This document shows, piece after piece, positions 40,278 through 50,045 of a stretch of DNA of 64,000 nt; the stretch's first letter is position 1; each line of letters starts with the position of its first letter. The notes beneath the pieces are model-generated. The model did no database searches. It was given only the letters and a program-made list of their open reading frames with translations, and had not been told where the DNA came from. The position numbers and the translations under genes were made by a program. Origin of the DNA: SELP01 sp035969385 (GTDB lineage: Bacteria > Pseudomonadota > Alphaproteobacteria > Rhodobacterales > Rhodobacteraceae); contig NZ_JAYKKJ010000004.1 in NCBI RefSeq assembly GCF_035969385.1, forward strand, positions 310,001-374,000. The letters are read 5' to 3'.

Positions 40278-41641
40278 TGGATGGCACAGTTCTTGTCGCC
40301 GATGACGACCGCACGATCCGCACCGTTCTGACACAGGCCCTGACCAGGGCGGGCTGCAAGGTCCATGCCACCGCGTCGATGGTGACGCTGATGCGCTGGG
40401 TGGAAGAGGGCAAGGGCGATCTGGTGATCTCGGACGTGGTCATGCCCGATGGCAACGGGCTGGAACAGTTGCCCCATATCGCCGAGGCGCGGCCGGGCCT
40501 GCCGGTGATCGTGATTTCGGCCCAGAACAACATCATGACCGCGATTCAGGCGGCCGAGGCCGAGGCCTATGATTATCTGCCCAAGCCGTTTGACCTGCCC
40601 GACCTGATGAAACGGGCCGCCCGCGCGCTGGAGGTCAAGCGCCGCGCGCCCAGCCGCAGGACGGATGGGCAGGCGCAGGACACCGACCTACCGCTTGTGG
40701 GCCGGACCCCGGCGATGCAGGGGTTGTATCGGTTGGTCGCGCGGGTGATGAACACGCAGCTGTCGGTTCTTGTCACCGGCGAAAGCGGCACGGGAAAATC
40801 CCTGATCGCCAAGGCGATTCACGATTTTTCGGACCGGCGTAACCTGCCCTTTGTGGTGGTCAGCCCCGCCGATCTGGACGGGATGGACGGGCCGTCCACC
40901 GTTATGGCGCGGGCCAAGGGTGGGTCACTGCTGTTCGACGAGGTTGGCGATCTGGACGAGGTGGCGCAGGCCCGTGTCGTGCGGATGCTGGACGCCCAGC
41001 CTGAAAACGGACCCCGGATCATGGCGACCAGCCGCGGGGACCTGACAGGTCTGATGGAATCGGGCCAGTTCCGTGAAGACCTGTTTTACCGTCTTGGCGG
41101 TGTCACGATCGATGTGCCGTCGCTCCGCGAACGGGTCGATGACATTCCGCTTCTGGCGGAACACTTCCTGATCAAGGCAGAAAAGGAAGGGATGCCGCTG
41201 CGCCGCCTGTCGGACGAGGCGCAAGAGGTCGCCCGCACCTACAGCTGGCCCGGCAACGTGCGGCAATTGGAAAATGCCATGCGGCGGCTGGTGGCGACCG
41301 CCTCGGAAGAGATCATCACCCGGTCCGAGATGGAAGCGGTCCTGATGAACCAACCGGCGGCGGAACCGCTGCGCGGCGGGTCGGACGGCGACAAGCTCTC
41401 GGCCTCGGTCGCGCGGCACCTGCGCCGCTACTTTGACCTGCATGGCGGGATGTTGCCCCCGCCGGGCCTGTATCAGCGGATCCTGCGCGAGGTCGAGACC
41501 CCGCTGATCGAGATCGCGCTGGACGCCACAGGCGGAAATCAGGCGAAATGCGCGGACCTTCTGGGCATCAACCGCAATACCCTGCGCAAGAAGATCACCG
41601 AGTTGGATATTGAGGTGACACGCCGCCGCAAATTGATGTAA
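40277..41641 (+). CDS. ntrC: Response regulator NtrC, lacking the GAFTGA loop
   Basis: 454 aa. The receiver has phosphoacceptor Asp53 in LVISDVVMPDG. The AAA+ domain has Walker A GESGTGKS at 168-175 and Walker B SLLFDEV at 217-223, but the stretch between them is about 25 residues shorter than in enhancer-binding proteins and no GAFTGA is present. In R. capsulatus NtrC, which also lacks this loop, activation works with sigma-70 polymerase, so the same is expected here. The Fis-type HTH is at the end (DATGGNQAKCADLLGINRNTLRKKI). Coupled to ntrB. Confidence 0.95.
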   Translation: MDGTVLVADDDRTIRTVLTQALTRAGCKVHATASMVTLMRWVEEGKGDLVISDVVMPDGNGLEQLPHIAEARPGLPVIVISAQNNIMTAIQAAEAEAYDYLPKPFDLPDLMKRAARALEVKRRAPSRRTDGQAQDTDLPLVGRTPAMQGLYRLVARVMNTQLSVLVTGESGTGKSLIAKAIHDFSDRRNLPFVVVSPADLDGMDGPSTVMARAKGGSLLFDEVGDLDEVAQARVVRMLDAQPENGPRIMATSRGDLTGLMESGQFREDLFYRLGGVTIDVPSLRERVDDIPLLAEHFLIKAEKEGMPLRRLSDEAQEVARTYSWPGNVRQLENAMRRLVATASEEIITRSEMEAVLMNQPAAEPLRGGSDGDKLSASVARHLRRYFDLHGGMLPPPGLYQRILREVETPLIEIALDATGGNQAKCADLLGINRNTLRKKITELDIEVTRRRKLM

Positions 41642-41744
41642 AACCGCAACAGAACCGTGGCCCCAGAGTCGCAATCGCGCTTTGGCAAGGACCACATCAT
41701 AACGGCGGTGCGGGACTTTCCCGCGAAAAGACAGGGCGTATCGC

Positions 41745-43988
41745 GTGCAGCGGTCCCTTTTGGGCATCAATCTGGCCCGGCTTAGCCGGATCCGCAAAAC
41801 CCGCCGTGTGCAGAACACGGCGACGCTCGGGCTTGTTCTGCTGGGGCCGATCCTTGCGGGGCTTACGATTTTTGTCCTCGGCGGGCCGCTGGATCAGGGC
41901 GGCAATACAGGGCTGCTGCGCAACGTGCTTTTGGCCGACCTTGTCTATGTGCTGGTGGTCGCCACACTTGTCCTGCAAAGGGTCGCCCGGATGGTCGCGG
42001 CGCGTCGGGCGAAATCCGCCGGGTCGCAGCTGCACCTGCGGCTGACCGGGGCTTTCGCGCTCTTGGCGCTGATCCCCACGGTGACGGTGGCGGTCTTCGC
42101 GGTCCTGTCGATCAATTCGGGGCTTGAGGGGTGGTTTTCGGACCGGGTGCGCACGGTTCTTGGCACCTCCTTGTCCGCCGCCCAGGCCTATGAGGAAGAA
42201 CACCGGCAAGAGCTGACGCGCGACGGCCGGTCGCTCGCCGCTTTCCTGAACGCCGAACGGGAACGGGATTTCTTCATGTCGGATGGCGACATCCGGCAGG
42301 CACTTGGCCGGATTCAGGGACAGATCGAACGTGGGTTGACCGAAGCCTTCGTGATCGACGGGGCCGGGGACTTGCGGGCGCGTGGAGCGCGGTCCTATGA
42401 ATTCGGGTACGAACGGGTCACCGAAGACCAGATCGCTACCGCGCAGGCCGAGGGCATCCTGATCATCGAGGATTGGGAAAACAACGAATTCCGCGCCCTG
42501 ATCCCGCTGGCCCGGTTCACCAACCGCTACCTTTATGTCAGCCGGGCGGTGGATGGGGATATCCTGTCACTATTGGACGAAACCCGCGAAACCGTCGGCC
42601 TTTACGAGCAGTTGGAAAGCGACCGGGGTCGGCTGTTGTTCGAATTCGGGCTCTTGTACCTAGGGTTCGCGGTGATCCTGATTCTTGCCGCGATTTGGCT
42701 GGGCCTGTGGTTCGCCGAACGTCTGTCCCGGCCCGTCGGGCGGCTTGTCACCGCGTCGCAGCAGGTGGGCGCGGGCGATCTGGACGTGCGGGTTCTGGAG
42801 GACGAGGGCGAAGACGAGATTTCGCAATTGGGCCGCCATTTCAACCAGATGACCGGCCAGTTGAAGGAACAGCGTGAGCGCCTTCTGGACAATACCCGCC
42901 AGATCGAACGGCGGCGGCGTCTGTTTGATTCCGTGCTGTCGTCGATCACATCGGGCGTTGTTGGGCTGGACGATGAGGGTCGGGTCACCTTTGCCAACCG
43001 ATCCGCCGGGCGGCTATTGGACATGGGAGAGGACCAGCAGGCCAGCGCCCTGTCGGTCGCGGTGCCGGAATTCGGGCCGCTGTTCGACAGCCTGCGGGCC
43101 GAGGCGCGGGAGGTGATCCAAGGACAGGTGAACCTTGTGCGCGGCGGCAAGCAAGAAGCGCTTTTGGTGCGCATGGCGACCCGGCGCAACGACGATGGCC
43201 GGCTGGAGGGCTATGTTGTGGCCTTTGACGATGTGACCGACCTTGTCAGCGCACAACGGATGGCAGCCTGGGGCGACGTCGCCCGCCGGATCGCGCATGA
43301 GATCAAGAACCCGCTGACCCCGATCCAGCTGTCTGCCGAACGGATCAAACGCAAGTTTGCGCCCAAGGTGGGCGAGGAATCGGATGCGCTGGAAGGGATG
43401 ACCGATGTTATTGTTCGTCAAACCAATGACTTGCGACGCATTGTTGATGAGTTTTCGCGCTTTGCCCGGATGCCGGAACCCGATCGGATCACAAACGACC
43501 TGACCGCGCTGTTGCGCGATGCGGTGACCCTGCAAGAGGCGGGACAGCCCGAAGTGCGGTTCCAAACGGACCAGCCGCAAGGGGCGATCATGGCCGAGCT
43601 GGACGCGACGATGATTGGCCAAGCCCTGACCAACCTGATTAAGAATGCGGGCGAAGCCATTGAAACCCTGTATGAAAAGGGTGCGCCTGACGGGCATGAG
43701 CCGGAAATCCGCGTGACCCTTGGAACAGGTGACGGCAGCGCCCGCATCACCATTTCCGACAATGGCATCGGCCTGCCGGAAGACCGGGCGCGGCTGTTCG
43801 AACCCTATGTCACCACCCGCGACAAGGGCACCGGCCTTGGCCTGCCCATCGTGAAGAAGATCATTGAAGAACACGGCGGCAGCCTGACGCTGGAGGATGC
43901 CGCCCCCTTTGCCGAGGGTGCCCACCGGGGCGCTATGGCTGTCATTGAATTGCCGATCCTGCCCGCGGTGGCAGCGGCGGGCGAGTAA
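41745..43988 (+). CDS. ntrY: Transmembrane nitrogen-related histidine kinase NtrY
   Basis: 747 aa. Three or so membrane spans lie in the first 110 residues and another near 290-315. A HAMP segment (RPVGRLVTASQQVGAGDLDVRV) and a PAS domain (about 385-500) follow. The H-box is AHEIKNPLTPIQLSAERI with His518; N, G1 (ISDNGIGLP) and G2 (KGTGLGLPIVKKI) boxes complete the kinase. It pairs with NtrX in nitrogen, redox and envelope control. The start is a GTG at 41745 after ACAGGG; the preceding 103 bases after ntrC could hold its own promoter. Confidence 0.94.
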   Translation: MQRSLLGINLARLSRIRKTRRVQNTATLGLVLLGPILAGLTIFVLGGPLDQGGNTGLLRNVLLADLVYVLVVATLVLQRVARMVAARRAKSAGSQLHLRLTGAFALLALIPTVTVAVFAVLSINSGLEGWFSDRVRTVLGTSLSAAQAYEEEHRQELTRDGRSLAAFLNAERERDFFMSDGDIRQALGRIQGQIERGLTEAFVIDGAGDLRARGARSYEFGYERVTEDQIATAQAEGILIIEDWENNEFRALIPLARFTNRYLYVSRAVDGDILSLLDETRETVGLYEQLESDRGRLLFEFGLLYLGFAVILILAAIWLGLWFAERLSRPVGRLVTASQQVGAGDLDVRVLEDEGEDEISQLGRHFNQMTGQLKEQRERLLDNTRQIERRRRLFDSVLSSITSGVVGLDDEGRVTFANRSAGRLLDMGEDQQASALSVAVPEFGPLFDSLRAEAREVIQGQVNLVRGGKQEALLVRMATRRNDDGRLEGYVVAFDDVTDLVSAQRMAAWGDVARRIAHEIKNPLTPIQLSAERIKRKFAPKVGEESDALEGMTDVIVRQTNDLRRIVDEFSRFARMPEPDRITNDLTALLRDAVTLQEAGQPEVRFQTDQPQGAIMAELDATMIGQALTNLIKNAGEAIETLYEKGAPDGHEPEIRVTLGTGDGSARITISDNGIGLPEDRARLFEPYVTTRDKGTGLGLPIVKKIIEEHGGSLTLEDAAPFAEGAHRGAMAVIELPILPAVAAAGE

Positions 43989-44009
43989 AGGTAAGAGGAC
44001 GCGATACCC

Positions 44010-45407
44010 ATGGGCGACATCCTGATCACCGACGACGAAAAGGACATTCGGGAGCTGATCTCGGACATCCTGATTGACGAAGGCTATACCACCCGGCTGG
44101 CGGGCACGTCAGAGGCCTGCATGGCCGAGATTGCCGCGGAAAAGCCCGCGCTGATGATCCTTGATATCTGGCTCAAGGACAGTTCGATGGACGGGATCGA
44201 CATCCTCAAGACCGTCAAACGCGACCATCCGGAGATCCCCATCGTGATCATTTCCGGCCATGGTAATATCGAAATCGCCGTCGCCGCGATCAAGCAGGGC
44301 GCCTATGACTTCATAGAAAAACCGTTCAATATTGACCAGTTGCTGGTCGTTATTAAGCGCGCCATGGAAACCAGCCGGTTGAGGCGTGAGAACCTTGCGC
44401 TGAAGCGCGGCGATGGGCCGGGGGCCGAGATGCTGGGCGAAAGCGGGGCCTTCCGGGCGCTCAAGGCGCAGCTGGACAAGGTCACCAAATCCAACGGGCG
44501 GGTGATGCTGACCGGGGCCGCCGGTGCCGGCAAGGAAATCGCCGCCCGTTATATCCACGCCAATTCGAACCGGGCAGATGCGCCCTTTGTCTCTGTCGCG
44601 TCGGCGGCGATCGAGCCGGACCGGATGGAAGAGGTTCTGTTCGGTCGCGAAAGTGCGGATAAGGGGATTGAACCGGGGCTTCTGGAGCAGGCGAACGGCG
44701 GGGTGATCTATTTTGACGAGGTGGCGGACATGCCGCCGGGCACCCAGTCCAAGATCCTGCGGGTGCTGGTGGACCAGTCCTTTGCCCGGGTCGGAGGCAC
44801 CCAGAAGGTGCAGGTTGATCTTCGGGTTATTTCCAGCACGAACAAGGACTTGCGGGCGCTTATTGAGTCAGGCGAGTTCCGGCAGGAACTGTATCACCGG
44901 CTGAATGTCGTCCCTATCGAGGTGCCCAGCCTTGAAGAACGGCGCGAGGATATTCCGCTCTTGGCTGCGCATTTCATCGAAGCGTTCAACCGCGCACAGG
45001 GCCTGCCGCTTCGCGAACTGGCCGAAGATGCCCGCGCCCTTCTGCAGACGATGCACTGGCCGGGCAACGTGCGCCAGTTGAAGAACGTGATCGAACGCGT
45101 TCTGATCCTTGGGGAAACGACCGATCCGATCAGCGCCAAGGAGCTTCCCAGCCATGACGGACCTTCCGACGAGGAAGGCCGCGTTGTGCTGTCGGGGGCG
45201 CTGGCGACACTGCCGCTGCGCGAGGCGCGGGAATTGTTCGAACGGGAATATCTTCTGACCCAGATCAACCGGTTCGGCGGCAATATCAGCCGCACGGCCA
45301 GTTTCGTGGGGATGGAACGCTCGGCACTGCATCGCAAGCTGAAGTCGCTGGGCGTTGTGACCGCCAACAAGGCCGGTGCCCGCGTGGCCTATGTCGAGGA
45401 CGAGTGA
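44010..45407 (+). CDS. ntrX: Response regulator NtrX
   Basis: 465 aa. Receiver with Asp52 in LMILDIWLKDSSMDG. AAA+ domain with a degenerate Walker A GAAGAGKE at 169-176 and Walker B VIYFDEVAD at 232-240. Between them LFGRES is followed within 20 residues by LLEQANGG, so the GAFTGA loop is absent, as reported for NtrX of other alphaproteobacteria. A Fis-type HTH ends the protein (FGGNISRTASFVGMERSALHRKLKSLG). It lies 21 bases after ntrY and 60 before trkA. A sigma-54 role is unlikely. Confidence 0.94.
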   Translation: MGDILITDDEKDIRELISDILIDEGYTTRLAGTSEACMAEIAAEKPALMILDIWLKDSSMDGIDILKTVKRDHPEIPIVIISGHGNIEIAVAAIKQGAYDFIEKPFNIDQLLVVIKRAMETSRLRRENLALKRGDGPGAEMLGESGAFRALKAQLDKVTKSNGRVMLTGAAGAGKEIAARYIHANSNRADAPFVSVASAAIEPDRMEEVLFGRESADKGIEPGLLEQANGGVIYFDEVADMPPGTQSKILRVLVDQSFARVGGTQKVQVDLRVISSTNKDLRALIESGEFRQELYHRLNVVPIEVPSLEERREDIPLLAAHFIEAFNRAQGLPLRELAEDARALLQTMHWPGNVRQLKNVIERVLILGETTDPISAKELPSHDGPSDEEGRVVLSGALATLPLREARELFEREYLLTQINRFGGNISRTASFVGMERSALHRKLKSLGVVTANKAGARVAYVEDE

Positions 45408-45467
45408 GCCGTTGACCGGGACGGGCGGATCAGGCACGACGGTTGGAACGAACCCCGGAGGGTGTGA

Positions 45468-46844
45468 ATGAAGGTCATCATCTGTGGCGCAGGGCAGGTC
45501 GGCTGGCAAATCGCCCGCCATCTTTCGGGCGAACGCAACGACGTGACGGTCGTGGACATGAACGCCGAACTTGTGCGGCGGGCGACCGAAACGCTGGATG
45601 TGAGCGGGGTTACGGGACATGCCTCCTATCCGGATGTTCTGGAACGGGCAGGGGCCCGTGATGCCGATATGATTATCGCTGCGACCCATCTGGACGAGGT
45701 GAACATGGTCACCTGCCAGGTCGCCCATTCGGTCTTTGCCATCAGCCGCAAGATCGCCCGCCTGCGGTCCCAGTCCTATCTGGATGCGATTTATTCCGAT
45801 CTATATCGCCGCGATCACATGCCCATCGATGTAGTGATCAGCCCGGAACGCGAAGTCGCCGAGGCCGCGCTGCAACGGCTGGCCGCGCCCGCGACCTTTG
45901 ACACTGAAAACTTTCTGGACGGCAAGGCGCAGTTGCTGGGGATCACCATCGACGAGGCTTGCCCGGTGATCAACACGCCGCTGCGCCAGTTGACGGACCT
46001 GTTTTCGACGCTTCAGGCCATCGTCGTGGGTATTCGCCGGTCTGGTACCCTGTTTGCCCCTGCCGCTGGCGACCAGATTTTCGCGGGCGACGAATGCTAT
46101 GTCTTTTCGGCCACCACGGATGTGAACCGCACCCTTGAAATCTTTGGCAAAAGCAACCGCAAGCAAGAGCGTGTCGTCATCCTTGGCGGCGGCAACGTGG
46201 GCCTTGCGGTGGCAAAAGCGCTTGAGGCGCGGGCGGACCGTGTGCGTGTCAAGATGATCGAGAAGAACCGCAATCAGGCAGAGGCGGCGGCGGATGCGCT
46301 GGAACGGACCATCGTGCTGCATGGCGACGGTCTGGACGAGGCGATCCAGGCCGAGGCAAACGTGGCTAATGCCGATGCAATCTTGGCCGTCACAGACGAC
46401 GACAAGACCAATATGCTGGCGGCCGTCCGGGCCAAGGCCATGGGCTGCCCAATGGCGATTTGTCTGTCCAACGACCCGACGCTGGTGCCGCTGATGGGGC
46501 CACTGAACATCGACGCCTATATCAACCCGCGCGCAACGACGGTCAGTTCGATCCTGCGCCACATCCGCCATGGCCGGGTCCGCAACGTCTATTCCATCGG
46601 CGATGCCGAGGCCGAGGTGATCGAGGCGCAGGTGCTGTCGACCTCGCCCATTGCGGGCGAACGCATCCGCGATATTCCCTTCCCCGAAGGCGTTCTTTTG
46701 GGTGCGGTGATGAAGGATGGCAAACTGGTCAAGCCGACCGGGTCCACCCGGATTGACGAGGGCGATGTGATCGCCATCTTCGCCATGGCCGACGATGTCC
46801 CCGAGGTCGAGAGGCTGTTGCAGGTCTCGATCGACTTCTTCTGA
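45468..46844 (+). CDS. trkA: Trk potassium system NAD-binding subunit TrkA
   Basis: 458 aa, two tandem RCK units. Each Rossmann domain opens with a glycine-rich loop: MKVIICGAGQVGWQIARHL at residue 1 and RVVILGGGNVGLAVAKAL near 230. TrkA_C domains follow each. It is a cytoplasmic gating ring that regulates TrkH in response to nucleotides. The gene sits 7 bases ahead of trkH, so the whole potassium uptake system is encoded together, downstream of ntrYX as in other alphaproteobacteria. GGAGG precedes the start. Confidence 0.95.
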   Translation: MKVIICGAGQVGWQIARHLSGERNDVTVVDMNAELVRRATETLDVSGVTGHASYPDVLERAGARDADMIIAATHLDEVNMVTCQVAHSVFAISRKIARLRSQSYLDAIYSDLYRRDHMPIDVVISPEREVAEAALQRLAAPATFDTENFLDGKAQLLGITIDEACPVINTPLRQLTDLFSTLQAIVVGIRRSGTLFAPAAGDQIFAGDECYVFSATTDVNRTLEIFGKSNRKQERVVILGGGNVGLAVAKALEARADRVRVKMIEKNRNQAEAAADALERTIVLHGDGLDEAIQAEANVANADAILAVTDDDKTNMLAAVRAKAMGCPMAICLSNDPTLVPLMGPLNIDAYINPRATTVSSILRHIRHGRVRNVYSIGDAEAEVIEAQVLSTSPIAGERIRDIPFPEGVLLGAVMKDGKLVKPTGSTRIDEGDVIAIFAMADDVPEVERLLQVSIDFF

Positions 46845-46851
46845 GCGGCCC

Positions 46852-48366
46852 ATGCTGTCCCGGATCACCGCGCTGCCGTTCTTTGTCCTGCTGATGGGGG
46901 CAGGGGCCGTAGCCATGCTGATGCCCGCGGTTCACGGGGCGGCGACGGGGCAATTCGTGTCGGGACGGGTGTTCTTCTACGGCTTTGTCCTGTTTGGGAT
47001 CCTGACCGTATTGATCGCGCTGGCGACCGTGAACTATGCGCCGCGCAGCGCCGCGCGCAGCCATTTGACGACATTGCTGGCAGCCTTCACGGTCCTGCCG
47101 ATCATGTTGGCGGTGCCGTTCTGGGTGTCGGTCGGGCGGATCAGTTTTCTGGACGCCTGGTTTGAAATGGTGTCCAGCTTTACCACGACGGGCGCCACGG
47201 TATTCGACGCGCCCTGGCGGCTGGGGACGGCTTTGCATCTTTGGCGGGCGCAGGTTGGCTGGATGGGCGGGTTCCTTGTCTGGGTCGCGGCGCTGGCGAT
47301 CCTTGCGCCGTTGAACCTTGGCGGGTTCGAGGTCCGGGCCCAACCCCGGCGCGGCGGTGGGGCGATGGTGCAGATCGGGCGGATCGCGGACCCGTCGGAA
47401 CGGCTGGCACGGTTCAGCGCGCGGCTGGCGCCGATCTACCTTGGTTTGACGGTCGTGTTGTGGCTGGGCCTGATGCTGACCGGGGAAAGGGCGGTTGTCG
47501 CCTTGATCCATGCGATGGCTGTTCTGTCGACCTCGGGCATCTCGGCGACGGGCGGGCTGTTTTGGGCCGGTTCAGGGTTCTGGGGGGAATTCCTGATCCT
47601 GATTTTCTATGTCTTCGCCCTGTCCCGGTTGACCTTTAGCCGGGGGTTGGCGGGCGAGGATCGCGGCGGCCTTTGGCGTGACCCCGAGTTTCGCATGGGG
47701 CTGGCCCTTTTGGTGTTGGTGCCGGCCTTCCTGTTCCTGCGCCATTTCTTCGGGGCGATTGATGAACAGTCGCTTAGCGGGTTTCGCGCCGCCTTCGAGG
47801 CGCTTTGGGGCGGGTTGTTTACCGTGGCGTCTTTCCTGACCACCACCGGGTTTGAATCGCGCTACTGGATGGGGGCAGCGGATTGGTCGGGTCTGTCGAC
47901 GCCGGGGCTTGTCCTGATCGGGCTTGCGCTGACCGGCGGTGGGATCGCGACCACGGCGGGCGGGGTGAAACTGCTGCGGGTCTATGCCCTGTTTCGGCAT
48001 TCCCAGCGAGAGTTGGAACGGCTGGTCCATCCACATTCTGTTGGCGGGGCCGGGCAAGAGGCGCGCAGCATCCGGCGGCAGGGGGCCTATGTGGCGTGGA
48101 TCTTCTTCATGCTGTTCGCCCTGTCCATCGTCGGGGTCATGGTGGCCCTGTCCCTGACGGGGGTGCAGTTCGAAAATTCGATGGTTCTGGCGGTGGCGGC
48201 CCTGTCCACGACAGGTCCGCTGGCCGAGATTGCCGCCGAAGACCCGATCTCGATCGCGGGCATCCCCGACCTTGCCAAGACGATCCTCGCCTTTGCCATG
48301 GTCCTTGGCCGACTGGAGGCGCTGGCCATCATCGCCCTTTTGAACCCCCATTTCTGGCGCAACTAG
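46852..48366 (+). CDS. trkH: Trk potassium channel subunit TrkH
   Basis: 504 aa from the ATG at 46852, 7 bases after the trkA stop; a 19-residue longer frame overlaps trkA and is rejected. It has about ten spans and four pore-loop repeats with selectivity-filter-like Gly residues, for example SSFTTTGATVFD, VLSTSGISATGGLFW, SFLTTTGFESRYW and ALSTTGPLAEIAA. It is the membrane channel of the Trk/Ktr system and takes up potassium together with TrkA. Confidence 0.94.
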   Translation: MLSRITALPFFVLLMGAGAVAMLMPAVHGAATGQFVSGRVFFYGFVLFGILTVLIALATVNYAPRSAARSHLTTLLAAFTVLPIMLAVPFWVSVGRISFLDAWFEMVSSFTTTGATVFDAPWRLGTALHLWRAQVGWMGGFLVWVAALAILAPLNLGGFEVRAQPRRGGGAMVQIGRIADPSERLARFSARLAPIYLGLTVVLWLGLMLTGERAVVALIHAMAVLSTSGISATGGLFWAGSGFWGEFLILIFYVFALSRLTFSRGLAGEDRGGLWRDPEFRMGLALLVLVPAFLFLRHFFGAIDEQSLSGFRAAFEALWGGLFTVASFLTTTGFESRYWMGAADWSGLSTPGLVLIGLALTGGGIATTAGGVKLLRVYALFRHSQRELERLVHPHSVGGAGQEARSIRRQGAYVAWIFFMLFALSIVGVMVALSLTGVQFENSMVLAVAALSTTGPLAEIAAEDPISIAGIPDLAKTILAFAMVLGRLEALAIIALLNPHFWRN

Positions 48367-48496
48367 TCACAGAAGGCGGCTCCTGCCGGTAGTTCTTTGT
48401 TTTTTGGGCTGGAAACTCGCCTCACGCTTCTACATACTCAACCTGCAAGGGACACCAAGGCCGGTCCGCGGCCGCAAGAACAAAAGGGTTGGGCCA

Positions 48497-48730
48497 ATGG
48501 CGGCTGACAAGCAGAACCTACAGGATGCATTCCTTAACCATGTGCGCAAGACCAAGGTTCCGGTGACGATTTTCCTCGTCAACGGGGTCAAGCTTCAGGG
48601 CGTGATTACCTGGTTCGACAGCTTCTGCGTGCTTCTGCGCCGGGATGGGCAGTCGCAGCTTGTCTACAAGAGCGCGATTTCCACCATCATGCCTGCGCAG
48701 CCGATCAACCTTTACGACGGTGAAGAATAG
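48497..48730 (+). CDS. hfq: RNA chaperone Hfq
   Basis: 77 aa from the ATG at 48497 (MAADKQNLQDAFLNHVRK). Sm1 motif is VPVTIFLVNGVKLQGVITWFD; Sm2 is VYKSAISTIMP. The Sm2 consensus in most bacteria is YKHAIST, and here residue 59, at the proximal pore, is Ser rather than His. The C-terminal tail is very short, as in other alphaproteobacteria. Hfq hexamers pair small RNAs with mRNAs. It is followed 5 bases later by hflX, the common hfq-hflX order. Confidence 0.96.
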   Translation: MAADKQNLQDAFLNHVRKTKVPVTIFLVNGVKLQGVITWFDSFCVLLRRDGQSQLVYKSAISTIMPAQPINLYDGEE

Positions 48731-48735
48731 CCATC

Positions 48736-50040
48736 ATGGGCGATGACGGGTCCGATCGCCGGACCGGCAGTGACACCAAGCCGCCCGTGACGCGGGCCTT
48801 TGTGCTGCATCCAGACATCAAATCGAACCGCGACCGCCGGGCGGCTGGCCCGGCGCTGGCCGAAGGCGTGGCGCTGGCCGCGGCGCTGCCTGATCTGGTC
48901 GTGGCCGGGGCCGAGGTCGTGCCGCTGCCAAAGGTGCAGCCGGGCTGGCTGTTCGGGTCGGGCAAGATTGCCGAGTTGAAAGAGCGGATCGCCGAGGCAG
49001 AGGCCGAACTGGTGCTGGTTGACGGTCCAGTAACCCCGGTGCAGCAGCGCAACCTTGAAAAGGAATGGGGGGTCAAACTCCTCGACCGGACGGGGCTGAT
49101 CCTTGAGATATTCTCGGACAGGGCCCGCACCCGCGAAGGGGTGTTGCAGGTGGAAATGGCCGCGTTGGCCTATCAGCGCACCCGCCTTGTCCGGGCCTGG
49201 ACCCACCTTGAACGGCAGCGGGGCGGCCTTGGCTTTGTCGGCGGCCCCGGCGAAACCCAGATCGAGGCGGACCGCCGCGCAATTGATGAACAACTGGTGC
49301 GCCTGCGCCGCCAGCTGGACAAGGTGGTGAAGACCCGCGACCTGCACCGCAAGGCCCGCGCCAAGGTGCCGTTCCCGATTGTCGCGCTGGTGGGCTATAC
49401 CAACGCCGGAAAATCCACCCTGTTCAACCGGTTGACCGGGGCAGAGGTGTTCGCCAAGGACATGCTGTTCGCCACCCTGGACCCGACCATGCGCCGCGTG
49501 GTCCTGCCCGCCGGGGACGAGGTGATCCTGTCGGATACGGTGGGCTTCATCAGCGACCTGCCGACCGAACTGGTCGCCGCATTCCGCGCCACGCTGGAAG
49601 AGGTGCTGGACGCCGATCTGGTGGTCCATGTGCGTGACATCAGCCATCCGCAATCCGCCGAACAGGCCGAGGACGTGGAAACCATCCTGGAACAGATCGG
49701 CCTGCCCGAGGACACCCCCCGGATCGAGGTCTGGAACAAGATCGACCTGTTGGAGGCCGGGGACCGCGAGGCGTCGGTGACACAGGCGGAGCGGTCGGAG
49801 GACCTATTCGCCCTGTCCGCCGTCACCGGCGAGGGGCTGGAGACTCTGCTGGCCGGGATTTCGGCGCGGCTGCGCCCGGCCATGGTGACCGAGGTTCTGA
49901 CCCTGCCATATTCAGATGGCAAACGGCGGGCGTGGCTGTTCAAGGAAGGCGTCGTCGATGCCGAGGATCAGGAAGAGGCCGGAAGCCGCATGACCGTCAC
50001 CTGGACCGAGGTGCAGAAGGCGCGGTTCGACAGGCTGTGA
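48736..50040 (+). CDS. hflX: Ribosome-associated GTPase HflX
   Basis: 434 aa. The N-terminal HflX domain (about 20-190) has GWLFGSGKI and the Gly-rich linker GGLGFVGGPGETQIEADRR. The GTPase domain has G1 ALVGYTNAGKSTLFNRL, G3 DTVGFISDLP and G4 NKID. HflX splits stalled or inactive 70S ribosomes under stress. It overlaps nothing and ends 7 bases before the paired-palindrome element, which may act as a structured 3' end. Confidence 0.95.
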   Translation: MGDDGSDRRTGSDTKPPVTRAFVLHPDIKSNRDRRAAGPALAEGVALAAALPDLVVAGAEVVPLPKVQPGWLFGSGKIAELKERIAEAEAELVLVDGPVTPVQQRNLEKEWGVKLLDRTGLILEIFSDRARTREGVLQVEMAALAYQRTRLVRAWTHLERQRGGLGFVGGPGETQIEADRRAIDEQLVRLRRQLDKVVKTRDLHRKARAKVPFPIVALVGYTNAGKSTLFNRLTGAEVFAKDMLFATLDPTMRRVVLPAGDEVILSDTVGFISDLPTELVAAFRATLEEVLDADLVVHVRDISHPQSAEQAEDVETILEQIGLPEDTPRIEVWNKIDLLEAGDREASVTQAERSEDLFALSAVTGEGLETLLAGISARLRPAMVTEVLTLPYSDGKRRAWLFKEGVVDAEDQEEAGSRMTVTWTEVQKARFDRL

Positions 50041-50045
50041 TAGCT

